NCBI RefSeq assembly: GCF_015710575.1
Contig: NZ_CP065373.1
Location: 3,348,001-3,412,000, forward strand
Source: Mycolicibacterium mengxianglii
Lineage (GTDB): Bacteria > Actinomycetota > Actinomycetes > Mycobacteriales > Mycobacteriaceae
DNA length: 64,000 bases
Direction of reading: 5' to 3'
Each line of letters opens with the position of its first letter. The first letter of the stretch is position 1. The position numbers and the translations under genes were made by a program. The notes beneath the pieces were generated by a model. It was not told the origin of the DNA. It saw only the letters and a program-made list of their open reading frames with translations, and searched no databases. This document shows, in pieces, positions 7,533 to 18,616 of this stretch.

Positions 7533-9821
7533 ATGGCATCAGCGCCGGCCAGCCTGTCGCACTGGGGCGCGTTCCACGCCCAGATCGCAGACGGCGACAT
7601 CACCTCGGTCCACCCGATCGCCACCGACGTCGATCCCTCACCCCTGCTGGGCAACCTGCCCGGCTCGCTACGACATCGCGCCCGGATCGCCGGCCCCGCG
7701 GTCCGCCGGGGCTGGCTCGACAACGGCCCCGGGCCGTCGTCGAATCGCGGCGCCGACGAGTTCGTGGCGGTCTCCTGGGACGAGCTGACCGAACTGCTGG
7801 CCGACGAACTCCGTCGTGTCGTCGACCAGCACGGCAACGAGGCGATCTACGGCGGGTCCTACGGGTGGGCCAGCGCGGGCCGTTTCCATCACGCCCAGAG
7901 TCAGGTGCACCGATTCCTGAAGATGCTCGGCGGCTACACCTTTTCTCGACACTCCTACAGCCTGGGCGCCACCGGTGTGATCATGCCCAGGGTGGTCGGC
8001 ACCCACGACGACCTGTTCAAACGGTCCACCAACTGGGACGTGATCGCTGAACACACCGATTTACTGGTCTGTTTCGGCGGTATGGCGTTGAAGAACACCG
8101 CCATCAATCACGGTGGGACGACGGCACATCCGGCGCGCGGGGCACTCAACCGCTTCCGTGACCGTGGCGGACAGATCGTGTCGATCTCCCCGCTGCGCGA
8201 CGACGTGGCCGGCGACTGCCAGTGGCTGGCCCCGGCGCCGGGGACCGACGTGGCGATCATGCTGGCGCTGGCACATGTGCTGGCCACCGAATCGCTGGTC
8301 GACCGCAACTTCCTGCAGCGCTACTGCGTGGGCTACGACAGATTCGAGCGATACCTGCTCGGCCTCGACGACGGTGCCCCCAAGTCCCCGGAATGGGCGG
8401 CCGACATCTGCGGCCTGTCCCCCGCCACCCTGCGTGAGCTGGCCCGACAGATGGCCGCGAGCCGCACCATCGTCACCGTCAGCTGGTCGCTGCAGCGCAT
8501 CCGCTACGGCGAACAGGCTCCGTGGATGGGGCTGACACTGGCGGCCATGCTGGGTCAGATCGGCCTTCCCGGCGGCGGTTTCGGTCACGGCTATGGTTCG
8601 ATGAACGAACCCGGGCTCGCGCCGACCCGGTGCCGGTTGCCGGCGCTGCCGCAAGGACTCAACCCGGTACGCACCTTCATCCCGGTGGCCGCCGTCAGCG
8701 ATATGCTGCTGCACCCCGGCGAACAGTTCGACTTCAACGGAATGCGGTTGACCTATCCCGACATTCGTTGTGTGTACTGGGCCGGCGGCAACCCATTCCA
8801 CCACCACCAGAACCTGCCGCGGTTTCGGCGCGCGCTGGGGCGGGTGGACACCGTGGTGGTCCACGATCCGTATTGGACGGCGATGGCCAAACACGCCGAT
8901 ATCGTGGTGCCGTCGACCACGGCCTATGAGCGCAACGACTTCTCGGGGTCGCGCAATGATCCGATGTTCATGGCGATGCCCGCCCTGGCTGAGCCATATG
9001 CCCAGTCCCGCAACGACTATCAGACGTTTGCCGCACTCGCGCAGCGGCTGGGGTTCCGAGCGGAGTTCACCGAAGGCCGCACCGAAGAGCAGTGGCTGCA
9101 CCACATGTATCGACAATGGGCAGCGGGGCTCGACTTCGACGTACCGACATTCGAAGAATTCTGGTCGGCGGGTTCGCTACGCCTACCGGTCGAGGATGGC
9201 CTGACGCTGCTGGCGGATTTCCGCGCCGACCCGGTGGCGCATCGACTCGCGACCCCGAGTGGGCGCATCGAGATCTTCTCCGAGACCATCGACGGGTTCG
9301 GCTACGCCGACTGCGTGGGCCATCCTCGCTGGTATGAGCCCCGGGAGTGGCTCGGCGGTGACCGCGCGAAGCAGTACCCGCTGCACCTGATCGCCAATCA
9401 GCCCGCCAGCCGGTTGCACAGTCAACTGGATACCGGGGCTACCAGTCAGCGCGCGAAAATCGAAGGGCGGGAAGCTCTTCGGATAAATCCACGTGATGCC
9501 GCCGACCGCGGTCTGGCCGACGGGGATGTAGTCCGGGTGTTCAACGACCGCGGCAGCTGCCTGGCCGGTGTCGTCATCGACGACGCGGTGCGCACCGATG
9601 TCGTACAGCTGCCGACCGGCGCCTGGTATGACCCCCAAGACCCTGCCGACGTCAATGCGATGTGCGTGCACGGCAATCCCAACGTGCTCACCGACGATCA
9701 GGGCACGTCGTCATTGGCACAGGGCTGCACCGGCGCCCATGTGCTGGTGCAGGTCGAGAAGTTCACCGGCACCCCACCCCCGGTCCGCGCTCACGAACCA
9801 CCGACGCTGCGGCCGCGCTGA
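7533..9821 (+). CDS. bisC: BisC/DMSO-reductase-family molybdopterin oxidoreductase
   Basis: The 762-residue protein belongs to the molybdopterin guanine dinucleotide enzymes of the DMSO reductase family, BisC/TorA branch. It lacks the N-terminal Cys motif for a 4Fe-4S cluster and has a serine molybdenum-ligand candidate (Ser143 in HSYSLGA). MGD-binding stretches include GGSYGWASAGRFHHAQ (107-122) and YWAGGNPFHHHQNLPR, and the C-terminal molydopterin-binding domain (about 610-740) contains NQPASRLHSQLD and LPTGAWYD. There is no Tat signal, which fits a cytoplasmic S- or N-oxide reductase such as biotin or methionine sulfoxide reductase rather than periplasmic TorA. It is not part of the M. tuberculosis interval and so is an insertion by comparison. 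Confidence 0.85.
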   Translation: MASAPASLSHWGAFHAQIADGDITSVHPIATDVDPSPLLGNLPGSLRHRARIAGPAVRRGWLDNGPGPSSNRGADEFVAVSWDELTELLADELRRVVDQHGNEAIYGGSYGWASAGRFHHAQSQVHRFLKMLGGYTFSRHSYSLGATGVIMPRVVGTHDDLFKRSTNWDVIAEHTDLLVCFGGMALKNTAINHGGTTAHPARGALNRFRDRGGQIVSISPLRDDVAGDCQWLAPAPGTDVAIMLALAHVLATESLVDRNFLQRYCVGYDRFERYLLGLDDGAPKSPEWAADICGLSPATLRELARQMAASRTIVTVSWSLQRIRYGEQAPWMGLTLAAMLGQIGLPGGGFGHGYGSMNEPGLAPTRCRLPALPQGLNPVRTFIPVAAVSDMLLHPGEQFDFNGMRLTYPDIRCVYWAGGNPFHHHQNLPRFRRALGRVDTVVVHDPYWTAMAKHADIVVPSTTAYERNDFSGSRNDPMFMAMPALAEPYAQSRNDYQTFAALAQRLGFRAEFTEGRTEEQWLHHMYRQWAAGLDFDVPTFEEFWSAGSLRLPVEDGLTLLADFRADPVAHRLATPSGRIEIFSETIDGFGYADCVGHPRWYEPREWLGGDRAKQYPLHLIANQPASRLHSQLDTGATSQRAKIEGREALRINPRDAADRGLADGDVVRVFNDRGSCLAGVVIDDAVRTDVVQLPTGAWYDPQDPADVNAMCVHGNPNVLTDDQGTSSLAQGCTGAHVLVQVEKFTGTPPPVRAHEPPTLRPR

Positions 9822-9823
9822 GA

Positions 9824-11245
9824 TCAGTGGGTGGCGAACTCGCGTAAACCGGCGGCCAGCGCCGCGGGCACAAAACCTTTGATGCGGGTGCCGGTTTCGA
9901 TGTGCTCTGACGAATCCACCCGGCCGTCGGTATGGACCTTGGCCACCAGATCGCCGCGCTCGTAAGGAATCGTCACGTCCACGGCGATATCGGTCGGTTC
10001 GACCAGCTCGCTCATCCGCTGCCGTAGCCGGTCCAGCCCTTCACCGGTGTGCGCGGACACGAACACCGCCTCAGGCAATGCCCGGCGCAACTGTGCCAGC
10101 GCCAGATCATCAGCGGCATCGATCTTGTTGACCACCAACAACTCTGGTGGACGCACGCCGTTGCGGTCGGCAATCACCTCGTTGACGACCTGCCGCACGG
10201 CGCTGATCTGCGCCAGCGGGTTGGCGTCCGAGCCGTCAACCACATGAACCAGTAGATCAGCGCCGACGACTTCTTCCAGGGTGGACTGGAAGGCCTCGAC
10301 CAGCTGGGTGGGCAGGTGTCGCACGAACCCGACGGTGTCGGTCAGCACAAACGGCCGGCCATCGTCGAACTCGCCCTTACGCGTGGTGGGCTCCAACGTG
10401 GCGAACAACGCGTTCTCCACCAGCACACCCGCTCCGGTCAGGGCGTTGAGCAAGCTGGACTTGCCGGCATTGGTGTACCCGACGATGGCCAATTGCGGCA
10501 CGTCGCTGCGCACCCGGCCGCTGCGCTGGGTGTCGCGGATCTTCTTCATGTCACGGATCTCGCGGCGCAACTTGGCCATTCGCTCACGGATGCGGCGCCG
10601 GTCGGTCTCGATCTTGGTCTCACCGGGACCACGGGTTCCTACGCCGCCGCTGCTGCCGCCGGCGCCACCACCTTGGCGTGACATGGATTCACCCCAGCCG
10701 CGCAGCCTGGGCAGCATGTACTCCATCTGGGCGAAAGCGACCTGCGCTTTGCCTTCCCGGCTGGTGGCGTGCTGAGCGAAGATGTCCAGGATCAGTGCGG
10801 TCCGGTCGATCACCTTGACCTTGACCACTTTTTCCAGGGAGTTCAGCTGCGCCGGCGACAGTTCGCCGTCGCAGATCACCGTGTCGGCGCCGGTGGCCAG
10901 GACGACTTCGCGCAGTTCCTGGGCTTTTCCGGAGCCGATGTAGGTGGAGGGGTCGGGCTTGTCGCGGCGCTGGATGAGTCCTTCGAGGACCTCCGAGCCG
11001 GCAGTTTCGGCGAGCGCTGCGAGTTCGGCCAGGCTGGCGTCGGCGTCGGCGGCACTGCCGTCGGTCCAGACGCCGACCAGTACCACCCGCTCCAGGCGCA
11101 GCTGGCGGTATTCGACCTCGGAGACGTCGGTGAGTTCGGTCGACAACCCGTGCACGCGCCGCAGCGACGCGCGGTCATCCAGGGCGAGTTCGCCGACCGT
11201 GGGATTGTCGGTGGGGAATCGGGAGGGGAATTCGGATTGAGTCAT
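9824..11245 (-). CDS. hflX: ribosome-associated GTPase HflX
   Basis: The 473-residue product has the HflX N-terminal domain (IQRRDKPDPSTYIGSGKAQEL and the glycine-rich linker GGAGGSSGGVGTRGPGETKIETDRR) and a G domain with P-loop GYTNAGKSSLLN, switch DTVGF and NKID. HflX splits stalled ribosomes and, in mycobacteria, has been linked to macrolide-lincosamide tolerance and dormancy. I chose ATG 11245 because it matches the start I recall for orthologues; ATG 11281, 12 codons upstream, has GGGGTG before it and lies 9 bases from the dapF stop. Gene order miaA-dapF-hflX on the same strand indicates an operon. It converges on the bisC-like gene with 2 bases between stops. Confidence 0.93.
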   Translation of the reverse strand: MTQSEFPSRFPTDNPTVGELALDDRASLRRVHGLSTELTDVSEVEYRQLRLERVVLVGVWTDGSAADADASLAELAALAETAGSEVLEGLIQRRDKPDPSTYIGSGKAQELREVVLATGADTVICDGELSPAQLNSLEKVVKVKVIDRTALILDIFAQHATSREGKAQVAFAQMEYMLPRLRGWGESMSRQGGGAGGSSGGVGTRGPGETKIETDRRRIRERMAKLRREIRDMKKIRDTQRSGRVRSDVPQLAIVGYTNAGKSSLLNALTGAGVLVENALFATLEPTTRKGEFDDGRPFVLTDTVGFVRHLPTQLVEAFQSTLEEVVGADLLVHVVDGSDANPLAQISAVRQVVNEVIADRNGVRPPELLVVNKIDAADDLALAQLRRALPEAVFVSAHTGEGLDRLRQRMSELVEPTDIAVDVTIPYERGDLVAKVHTDGRVDSSEHIETGTRIKGFVPAALAAGLREFATH

Positions 11246-11290
11246 AGGCGAATACAGGTTCGCACGAAGATCACTTTTCATTCACCCCAA

Positions 11291-12163
11291 TTAACGTCGG
11301 ACATCTGCCCACCATTCCTCAGACAGCTCGCCGTGGGCGACGAGTTCGGACGGTCCGCGCAAATAGCTGGTCGCGTCGGTGATTGTGACCATCACCTCAC
11401 CGCCGGGCACCCGCACGGTCAAAGTGCCGGTCTGCTCCCCGAGGTCATGCAGAGCCGCCACCGTGGCCGCCACGGTGCCGGTACCGCAGGATCGGGTCTC
11501 CCCGACACCGCGTTCGTGCACCCGCATCTCGATCGCTCCGTCGCGCGGGGCGGTCAGCACTTCGATGTTGACGCCCTCCGGAAACTGGCCGGCGTCGAAT
11601 TGCACCGCAGCCGCGACGTCAAGTGCGGCCAGACCATCGCTGCCCAGTGTCGGGTCCACACAGGCCAGGTGGGGGTTTCCGACATCGACCGCCAGCCCGC
11701 TGAATCGCCGCCCGCCGACCACCGCCTCGCCGGTTCCGGTCTGGTTGGCTTTGCCCATCTCGACGGTGACGTCGGCATGCAGCGCATCCGCCCGGTGCAG
11801 AACCACCGGCCGTGGCCCGGCCAACGACCCCACGACGAACTCGTCACGTTCCTCCAGCCCGGTTGCGCGCAGGTAGTGACTGAACACCCGCACGCCGTTG
11901 CCGCACATCTGGGCTCTCGAGCCGTCGGCATTGCGGTAGTCCATGAACCAGTCCCCGGCCGCGACGCCTTCGGGCAACCGGTCGAGTACACCCGCAGACA
12001 ACAGCGCACCGGCGGTGGCCACCCGCAGCAGACCGTCGGCGCCGAGTCCGCGGCGGCGGTCACACAGCGCCACGACCCCCGCCGACGTCAGGTCCAGCCG
12101 GGCATCAGGGTCGGGTAACAGCACAAAATCGTTCTGCGTCCCGTGCCCTTTGGCGAACTCCAC
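11291..12163 (-). CDS. dapF: diaminopimelate epimerase DapF
   Basis: The 290-residue enzyme interconverts LL- and meso-diaminopimelate in lysine and peptidoglycan synthesis. The two catalytic cysteines are visible: Cys87 in MCGNGVRVF and Cys226 in SCGTGT, with the N-terminal motif [11 protein letters not shown]. The start is the GTG at 12163, five bases after the miaA stop and preceded by TGAGCAG; the longer open frame upstream is the shadow of miaA. It is translationally close-coupled between miaA and hflX. Confidence 0.95.
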   Translation of the reverse strand: MEFAKGHGTQNDFVLLPDPDARLDLTSAGVVALCDRRRGLGADGLLRVATAGALLSAGVLDRLPEGVAAGDWFMDYRNADGSRAQMCGNGVRVFSHYLRATGLEERDEFVVGSLAGPRPVVLHRADALHADVTVEMGKANQTGTGEAVVGGRRFSGLAVDVGNPHLACVDPTLGSDGLAALDVAAAVQFDAGQFPEGVNIEVLTAPRDGAIEMRVHERGVGETRSCGTGTVAATVAALHDLGEQTGTLTVRVPGGEVMVTITDATSYLRGPSELVAHGELSEEWWADVRR

Positions 12164-12167
12164 CTGC

Positions 12168-13121
12168 TCAGGATACGTGCCGCCAAACACGCAACACCTC
12201 GTCGGCGTTGCCGGCCGCCGCGCCGTCGAGCCAGTGCACCCGATGATCACGACGGAACCAGGATCGCTGCCGCCGCACATAGCGGCGGGTGCCGATGAAC
12301 GTTGCGGTGCGCGCCTCCTGCAGGGGCTCGTCGTGGAGGGGACCATCGCCGACCGCATCCAGCGCGGTGAGCACCTGGGCATAACCCAGCGCCCGCGCCG
12401 CGGTGACCCCGTCCCGAAGTCCACGCCTGAGCAGTCCGCGCACCTCGGCCACCAGCCCTCCGTCGAACATGGCGTCAGTGCGTTGCTGCAGGCGCGCGTC
12501 GAGAAGCTCGGTGCGCCAGTCCAACCCGATGATCAGGGTGTCCCAGCGCGGTACCCCGATGGTGGGGGCCGACGCGGCGAACGGTTGCCCCGTCAACTCG
12601 ATGACCTCCAGCGCACGCACGACACGGCGGCCGTCGGTGGACAGAATGGCCGCCGCCGCTGCCGGGTCGCGTCGGCCCAGTTCAGCGTGCAGGGCGGCCA
12701 CCCCCACCTCGGCCAGGCGCTGCTCGTAACGTGCGCGCACCTGCGGGTCGGTGGCGGGAAAGGCCCAGTTGTCCAACAGCGACTGGATGTAGAGCATCGA
12801 CCCGCCGACAATCACCGGCACCGCATGACGCGCCGCGATGGCCTCGACATCGGCGGCGGCAGCTTCCTGATATCTGGCCACCGTCGCGGTCTCGGTGACC
12901 TCCAGGACGTCGAGCTGGTGGTGCGGGATTCCGCGGCGCTGCTCGACAGGCAACTTGGCGGTGCCGATGTCCATGCCGCGGTAGAGCTGCATGGCGTCGG
13001 CGTTGACCACTTCCGCGCCGGGGCCCTCACCGAGCCGCTCGGCGACCTGCAGGGCCAGCTCCGACTTCCCGGTTCCGGTGGGCCCGATGATGGCGATCGG
13101 CCGTTGATGATGGGTGGGCAT
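12168..13121 (-). CDS. miaA: tRNA dimethylallyltransferase MiaA
   Basis: The 317-residue enzyme transfers a dimethylallyl group to A37 of tRNAs reading UNN codons. The P-loop [12 protein letters not shown] is at residues 13-24, followed by the substrate segment [19 protein letters not shown] and HHQLDVLE. The ATG at 13121 overlaps the stop of the upstream gene (ATGA), so the longer frame to 13676 is only a shadow. MiaB, the next modification enzyme on the same adenosine, is encoded about 4 kb upstream in the same neighbourhood. Confidence 0.95.
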   Translation of the reverse strand: MPTHHQRPIAIIGPTGTGKSELALQVAERLGEGPGAEVVNADAMQLYRGMDIGTAKLPVEQRRGIPHHQLDVLEVTETATVARYQEAAAADVEAIAARHAVPVIVGGSMLYIQSLLDNWAFPATDPQVRARYEQRLAEVGVAALHAELGRRDPAAAAAILSTDGRRVVRALEVIELTGQPFAASAPTIGVPRWDTLIIGLDWRTELLDARLQQRTDAMFDGGLVAEVRGLLRRGLRDGVTAARALGYAQVLTALDAVGDGPLHDEPLQEARTATFIGTRRYVRRQRSWFRRDHRVHWLDGAAAGNADEVLRVWRHVS

Positions 13122-13813
13122 CACGGCTGCCAGACGCCGGCGAAGTACCCGACGCCGTAAGGAGCGCCGCGGTAGAGCTCCTTGGTCGCGCGGGGGGCGG
13201 GTTCGGTGAGGCCCGCGAGCACGCCGAACGCCGACCGGCCGACCACCAGGTCGGGCAGCGCGGCCAGAGCGGCGGTATCGCCGGTGGCCAGGGCTTCGTC
13301 GAGGGCGTTCTGAACAGCGGTCGACGCCGGGTCGTGCCCGCCGGGTGCTGCCGGGGTCAGGGTGTGGCAGCCGTCGGCCACCACGAGCACGCCGGTCGGT
13401 TGCGCCGTCTGATCGCATTCGGCGCGCAGCGCGAGTCCCCGGGCGCGGGCCTGCTCGGCCGGCAGGTCGGCGGCTTGACTGCGAACCTGCACCTGAGCCT
13501 CGGGTGCGGCGTGTCCCCGGATCCATCCGGCGATCAATGCGCACAGTGGCAGTTCGACGACCTCGCCGGCGCTCGGAGACAACGCGATCCTGACGTCGAC
13601 ACCGTAGCCGGCGAAGGTGCCTGCGAGCTCGGGTCCCCACCCGCCGTCGGCGGCGGCGGTACCCACGGCGATCCAACGCTGCGGCAGCGCGGTGGCCGCC
13701 GTCAGCACGGCGTCACGGAGACCGGCCAGCTCATCGGCGGCCGCACCGGCGAGTTCGGGCACCAGCAAGGGCGCGGACGGGACGATCGCGACGGCCACCA
13801 ACACGGTGACCAC
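13121..13813 (-). CDS. class III extradiol dioxygenase-like protein
   Basis: The 230-residue product ([23 protein letters not shown]) resembles the LigB-type catalytic subunit superfamily and matches M. tuberculosis Rv2728c by position. A true ring-cleavage role is doubtful: a clear pair of metal-binding His residues near the N-terminus is not obvious. It overlaps miaA by 4 bases and follows the DMT permease by 14 bases, so it sits in the dapF-miaA operon. The start is a GTG; a second GTG three codons in is possible. Confidence 0.7.
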   Translation of the reverse strand: MVTVLVAVAIVPSAPLLVPELAGAAADELAGLRDAVLTAATALPQRWIAVGTAAADGGWGPELAGTFAGYGVDVRIALSPSAGEVVELPLCALIAGWIRGHAAPEAQVQVRSQAADLPAEQARARGLALRAECDQTAQPTGVLVVADGCHTLTPAAPGGHDPASTAVQNALDEALATGDTAALAALPDLVVGRSAFGVLAGLTEPAPRATKELYRGAPYGVGYFAGVWQP

Positions 13814-13827
13814 GCTAACGTCCGCAG

Positions 13828-14709
13828 TCAGTCGCGGGCGTCGGCGGTCGACACCCGGGCGTCGCCGGCCTCACCCCGGGCGAGCATCGCGGTGGCCACC
13901 ACCATGACTGCGATCGCGGCGATCAACACGAACAGTCCGGCTTCGCCCGGGCGCAGCGTCTCCCCCAGCACCACGATGCCCAGCACGGAACCGACAATCG
14001 GTTCGGTGACCGTCATCGTCGGCAGCGACGCCGTCAGCGTCCCGGCGTGGAACGACGACTGCTGCCATGCGGTACCCGCGACGCCGACCAGCGCCCACAG
14101 GTAGAGCTCCGGTGCCCGCAGCAGGTCAGGGACCCCGTCGGCGAGTATGTCCACGACGCCTTTGGTGAGCACGGCGAACACTCCCCACAGTGCGCCGGAG
14201 ACGAACGCCAGTAACACCGCGCTCCGCGATCCGGATGCGAGTTTCGCGCCGATGACCGCCAGCACCATCAGCGGACCGAGCACTGCCGCAACCAGACCCC
14301 AGGTTTCCAGCGAGGCCCGCGATTGGCCTGCGGTGGGGTTGCCGACGGTGACGATCAGCACCACCGAGGCCGCCAGCAGCGCGGCCCAGGTCCACTCCCA
14401 CCGGGTTACCCGCCGGTGTGCGACGCGGGCACTGATCGGCAACGCGAACAGCAGCGACGTCACCAGCAGCGCCTGCACCAGGAGCACCGAACCCAGGCCC
14501 AGGGCGGCGGCCTGCAAGCCGAATCCCAGGGCGGCGACCAGGCTGCCCAGCCACCACACCCGGTCTTTGAGCAGGCGCAGGAACAGCCGGCCGGCGCTGA
14601 GGTCGTCGTCGGTGACGTCGTGCGCCGTGCGCTGATGGATGACGTCACCGATGGCGATGAACAGGGCAGCACCGAGCGCAAACAGGGCGGCCAAGTCCGC
14701 CTTGCCCAT
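13828..14709 (-). CDS. DMT-family (EamA-like) integral membrane transporter
   Basis: The 293-residue protein is almost entirely hydrophobic, with about nine or ten transmembrane helices arranged as two related halves, the DMT pattern; it starts MGKADLAALFALGAALFIAIGD. The C-terminal half has SLPTMTVTEPIVGSVLGIVVLGE, typical of EamA repeats. Its substrate is unknown. By position it equals Rv2729c. The ATG at 14709 has GGAGG nine bases upstream. It diverges from the DUF349 gene across a 226-base promoter region. Confidence 0.8.
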   Translation of the reverse strand: MGKADLAALFALGAALFIAIGDVIHQRTAHDVTDDDLSAGRLFLRLLKDRVWWLGSLVAALGFGLQAAALGLGSVLLVQALLVTSLLFALPISARVAHRRVTRWEWTWAALLAASVVLIVTVGNPTAGQSRASLETWGLVAAVLGPLMVLAVIGAKLASGSRSAVLLAFVSGALWGVFAVLTKGVVDILADGVPDLLRAPELYLWALVGVAGTAWQQSSFHAGTLTASLPTMTVTEPIVGSVLGIVVLGETLRPGEAGLFVLIAAIAVMVVATAMLARGEAGDARVSTADARD

Positions 14710-14935
14710 CGAGGACCTCCGGGATGTTGTGGCCGGTTTCTGACCAGTTGATGTGATCGCAATCAACCCTGCGACGTGAACGTAGCGGTATCGGGGAGCG
14801 CGACCTGCTTGAATACCCTGAGCAGACAGTAGTAGCGTCCCGCCGGGTCTGGTGGCGTGACGGGACGTGACCAGTTGGACAGGCGCCGCGTCGCGCGGCA
14901 GTGCGTGGAACCGACCACGCGGAGGGCAGGGACCT

Positions 14936-16315
14936 ATGACCACACATGATTCGACACCGGGCGACGACACCGCACCCTCGCCGCGTCCTGTCCCCACTCC
15001 CGGCCCCAAGCCGGGTATCAAACCTGGTCCGCGACCCGGACCCCGGGCAGCGGCTGCCCCGGTGGCACCGGCGCCGGCCACCAAGTCGCCGACCCCCAAG
15101 CCACTGGCCAGCGACCCGCACCGGTTCGGCAGGGTCGACGACGACGGCACGGTATGGCTGATCACCGGTTCCGAGGAACGGGTCGTCGGCTCGTGGCAGG
15201 CCGGTGACGCCGAAGCCGCCTTCACCCACTTCGGGCGTCGCTATGACGACCTGTCCACCGAAGTGGCTCTGATGGAACACCGGCTCGAGTCCGGTACCGG
15301 CGACGCGCGCAAGATCAAGGCCGCGGCCGCCAGCCTGGCCGAGACCTTGCCGGAGGCGCACGTGCTCGGCGACGTCGAAGCGCTGGCCGCTCGCCTGGCC
15401 GCCATCGCCGAACACGCCGAGGCGACGGCGGCCGCCGAACGCGCCCGCCGCGACCAGCACCGCGCCGAGCAGACCGCCCGCAAGGAAGCACTCGCCGCCG
15501 AAGCCGAGGATCTGGCCACCAACTCCACGCAGTGGAAGGCCGCAGGCGACCGCCTGCGGACCATCCTCGACGAGTGGAAGACCATCACCGGGCTGGACCG
15601 TAAAACCGACGACGCTCTGTGGAAGCGCTACTCCGCAGCGCGGGAGACGTTCAACCGTCGCCGCGGTTCGCACTTCTCCGAGCTCGACAAGGAACGCGCC
15701 GGCGCCAAGCAGGCGAAGGAGGCCTTGTGCGTGCGCGCCGAGGCTCTCTCGGATTCCACCGATTGGGGCGCGACCAGCGCGGTGTTCCGCGATCTGCTGG
15801 TCGAGTGGAAGTCCATCGGACGTGCCGCCAAGGACGTCGACGACGCCCTGTGGCGCCGGTTCAAAGCCGCCCAGGACACGTTCTTCGCGGCGCGCAACTC
15901 GGTGACCGCCGAGCGCGATGCCGAGTTCAAGGCCAATGCCGACGCCAAAGAGGCCTTGCTGGCCGAAGCCGAACGCATCGACACCGCCGATGCCGACGCT
16001 GCGCGGTCGGCGCTGCGGACGATCACCGACAAGTGGGATGCCATCGGCAAGGTGCCCCGCGAGCGCACCGATCTGGAACGGCGACTGCGGGTAGTGGAGA
16101 AGCGGGTACGCGATGCGGCCGACGCCGAACGCACCGACCCGGAGGCGCAGGCGCGGGCCGAGCAGTTCCGGCTTCGTGCCGAACAGTTCGAGGCGCAGGC
16201 CGCCAAGGCCGAGGCTGCAGGCCGGGCGAAGGACGCGGAGAAGGCGCGCGCCAGTGCCGCTCAGTGGCGGCAGTGGGCGGAGACCGCCGCGGACGCGGTC
16301 AGCAAGAAGCGCTGA
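14936..16315 (+). CDS. DUF349 coiled-coil protein
   Basis: The 459-residue protein begins with a Pro-rich segment ([20 protein letters not shown]) and continues as Ala/Glu/Arg-rich helices containing three DUF349 repeats (for example [18 protein letters not shown] and [20 protein letters not shown], each ending in W.R....). It is the equivalent of M. tuberculosis Rv2731. The function is not established; the repeats predict long coiled coils. The ATG at 14936 was chosen because the extension to 14867 has no recognisable conservation. Confidence 0.85.
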   Translation: MTTHDSTPGDDTAPSPRPVPTPGPKPGIKPGPRPGPRAAAAPVAPAPATKSPTPKPLASDPHRFGRVDDDGTVWLITGSEERVVGSWQAGDAEAAFTHFGRRYDDLSTEVALMEHRLESGTGDARKIKAAAASLAETLPEAHVLGDVEALAARLAAIAEHAEATAAAERARRDQHRAEQTARKEALAAEAEDLATNSTQWKAAGDRLRTILDEWKTITGLDRKTDDALWKRYSAARETFNRRRGSHFSELDKERAGAKQAKEALCVRAEALSDSTDWGATSAVFRDLLVEWKSIGRAAKDVDDALWRRFKAAQDTFFAARNSVTAERDAEFKANADAKEALLAEAERIDTADADAARSALRTITDKWDAIGKVPRERTDLERRLRVVEKRVRDAADAERTDPEAQARAEQFRLRAEQFEAQAAKAEAAGRAKDAEKARASAAQWRQWAETAADAVSKKR

Positions 16316-16322
16316 CGCAGCC

Positions 16323-16955
16323 TCAGTCGGTGGGGTTCTTCGGAGCCTGGGTTCCGTCGGGGTCCACCGGGGGTGTCCGGTCGTCGAACTGATCCAGCAG
16401 GCTGCGGGACTGCTGTTGGGCCGCGGCCCGGCGCCGGTGTTCCTCGGCGGCGAGCTGCACCGCGGTGCGCGTCCACACCACCCGCACCCAGTGGAACGCC
16501 AGCAGGATCACCGTCACCCAGGCGATCACGAGTCCGATGGACGGCCCGGGGAAGCCCTGGGGTGCCGTCTGGCGTGACCAGATCGCCAGCATCCCGATTG
16601 CGCACGACACGGCGGTACCTGCCGAGGCCACCCACGCCAGTGTCCAGCGCCGGGTCAGCAGCGCCAACATGGAGAAGCCGACGCCGAAGACCAGGGCCAG
16701 CCAGCTGAACACCCGGGACGGCAGCGAGATCCCGGCCCCGAGGGCGGCGTCGGTGTTCAGCAGCACGTCCACTCCGCGGGCACCGCCGGAGTGGGGCAGG
16801 AAAAACGAGCCCAGCAGGATGAAGACCAGGATCGCCACCACCAGCGCGCGGGCGCCGGGTTCGATCTCGCGACCCACCCGGCGTTCGGCGGCCTCGATCT
16901 CGGCCTTGAACTGGTCGAAGTTGTTGCCGGCACGGTCACCGTCGGGGGCGCTCAT
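16323..16955 (-). CDS. conserved membrane protein (Rv2732c-like)
   Basis: The 210-residue protein has a charged N-terminus ([19 protein letters not shown]), then membrane segments at about 38-57, 75-97, 100-125 and 133-156, and a polar C-terminus. No enzymatic motif was recognised. The ATG at 16955 overlaps the miaB stop (ATGA), so it is translationally coupled to miaB, as Rv2732c is in M. tuberculosis. It converges on the DUF349 gene with 7 bases between stops. Confidence 0.78.
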   Translation of the reverse strand: MSAPDGDRAGNNFDQFKAEIEAAERRVGREIEPGARALVVAILVFILLGSFFLPHSGGARGVDVLLNTDAALGAGISLPSRVFSWLALVFGVGFSMLALLTRRWTLAWVASAGTAVSCAIGMLAIWSRQTAPQGFPGPSIGLVIAWVTVILLAFHWVRVVWTRTAVQLAAEEHRRRAAAQQQSRSLLDQFDDRTPPVDPDGTQAPKNPTD

Positions 16956-18499
16956 CGCGAGCACCCCGCAGTGACGTCCGGAGTTTTCGGTACGCCGAGC
17001 CCGGGCAGCCCGAGTCCGACGGTGCGCGGCCGGCGACCCGCCTCGTGGGCGTCGCCGGCCTGGGTGCGTCGGTGGCTCAGCAGCGGGCCGTCGGCGATCA
17101 GGTGGTGCGGGGCGGCCCCGGTCACGACGGTGGTCACCACGTCGCCGGGCCGCACCGGCGCAGCGCCGGGGGCGAAGTGCACCAATCTGCCGTCGCGGGC
17201 CCGTCCGCTCATCCGGGCGGTGTGGACGTCCTTGCGCCCCTCCCCCGCGGCGACCAGCAACTCCACGGATCGGTTGATCTGGGCGCGGTTCTCCTCCAAC
17301 GAGATTCGCTCCTGCAGCTCGATCAGACGGTCATAACGTTCCTGCACAACGGCTTTGGGCACCTGGTCGGCCAGTTCGGCGGCGGGGGTTCCGGGACGCT
17401 TGGAGTACTGGAAGGTGAAGGCGCTGGCGAAACGGGACTGTGCCACGACATCGAGGGTCGCCTGGAAGTCCTCTTCGGTCTCGCCGGGGAATCCGACGAT
17501 CAGGTCGGTGGTGATCGCGGCGTGCGGCATGGCGGCACGTACCCGTTCGATGATGCCGAGGTAGCGCTCGGCCCGGTAGGAGCGGCGCATCGCCTTGAGG
17601 ATCCGGTCCGAGCCGGACTGCAGCGGCATGTGCAACGTGGGGCAGACATTGGGCGTCTGCGCCATCGCCTCGATCACGTCATCGGTGAATTCCGCGGGGT
17701 GCGGCGAGGTGAACCGGACGCGTTCCAGACCGTCGATGGTTCCGCAGGACCGCAGCAGCGCGGCGAATGCGCCACGATCCCTGGGGGTCTCGGGGTCGGC
17801 GAAGGACACGCCGTAGGCATTGACGTTCTGGCCCAGCAGTGTCACCTCGAGCACACCCTGGTCGACGAGCGCCTGAACCTCGGCCAGGATGTCTGTGGGT
17901 CGGCGGTCGACTTCTTTACCGCGCAGCGAGGGCACGATGCAAAAGGTGCAGGTGTTGTTGCACCCCACTGAGATGGAAACCCAAGCGGCGTAAGCGGAAT
18001 CACGCGCAGCGGGCAATGTCGACGGAAACTGCTCGAGCGCGTCGACGATCTCCACCTGGGCCTGGCGGTTGTGCCGGGCGCGTTCGAGCAGGGTGGGCAG
18101 TGAACCGATGTTGTGGGTGCCGAACACGACGTCGACCCAGGGGGCGCGACGCAGCACGGAATCCCGGTCCTTCTGGGCCAGGCAGCCGCCGACGGCGATC
18201 TGCATGTCGGGTTCGCTGTTCTTGCGTGGGGCGAGATGGCTGAGGTTGCCGTAGAGCTTGTTGTCGGCGTTTTCGCGGACCGCGCACGTGTTGAACACCA
18301 CTACGTCGGCATCGGTGCCGTCGGCCGCCCGCAGGTAACCGGCCGACTCCAGGAGCCCGGCCAGCCGCTCGGAGTCATGCACGTTCATCTGGCAGCCATA
18401 CGTGCGGACCTGGTACGTACGCGGCCGACCAGCTGGAACGGCCGGTGACGCTGGAGCGGCTGAAGTCGCCGGCTGCGCCTGCGTCACCGTCGAAGTCAT
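16952..18499 (-). CDS. miaB: tRNA-2-methylthio-N6-dimethylallyladenosine synthase MiaB
   Basis: The 515-residue radical-SAM methylthiotransferase converts i6A37 to ms2i6A37 in tRNA. The UPF0004 domain has the three auxiliary-cluster cysteines Cys36 (YGCQMN), Cys72 (NTCAVRENA) and Cys106 (GGCLAQKD); the radical-SAM cluster is Cys180-x3-Cys184-x2-Cys187 (GCNNTCTFC); a TRAM domain follows at about 388-456. The N-terminal 25 residues are Ala/Pro/Thr-rich and variable. It acts after MiaA, encoded in the same region. Confidence 0.95.
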   Translation of the reverse strand: MTSTVTQAQPATSAAPASPAVPAGRPRTYQVRTYGCQMNVHDSERLAGLLESAGYLRAADGTDADVVVFNTCAVRENADNKLYGNLSHLAPRKNSEPDMQIAVGGCLAQKDRDSVLRRAPWVDVVFGTHNIGSLPTLLERARHNRQAQVEIVDALEQFPSTLPAARDSAYAAWVSISVGCNNTCTFCIVPSLRGKEVDRRPTDILAEVQALVDQGVLEVTLLGQNVNAYGVSFADPETPRDRGAFAALLRSCGTIDGLERVRFTSPHPAEFTDDVIEAMAQTPNVCPTLHMPLQSGSDRILKAMRRSYRAERYLGIIERVRAAMPHAAITTDLIVGFPGETEEDFQATLDVVAQSRFASAFTFQYSKRPGTPAAELADQVPKAVVQERYDRLIELQERISLEENRAQINRSVELLVAAGEGRKDVHTARMSGRARDGRLVHFAPGAAPVRPGDVVTTVVTGAAPHHLIADGPLLSHRRTQAGDAHEAGRRPRTVGLGLPGLGVPKTPDVTAGCSR

Positions 18500-18616
18500 C
18501 GCTCCATGGTATCGGCGTGCGTCTGTGCACCAAATTCGCCGTTCTGGGCCGTGGCGTGGTGATTAGTTCCCCGGACCTACGGCAGGTTGGGTGGTTCCTG
18601 GGTATGGTTTCGACCC

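Noticed and set aside
10769..12118. 449-codon + strand frame
   Set aside because: Antisense to hflX and dapF, both with complete catalytic motifs.
12168..13676. 502-codon version of miaA
   Set aside because: The additional 185 codons are the out-of-frame shadow of the upstream gene; the conserved start is ATG 13121 with an ATGA overlap.
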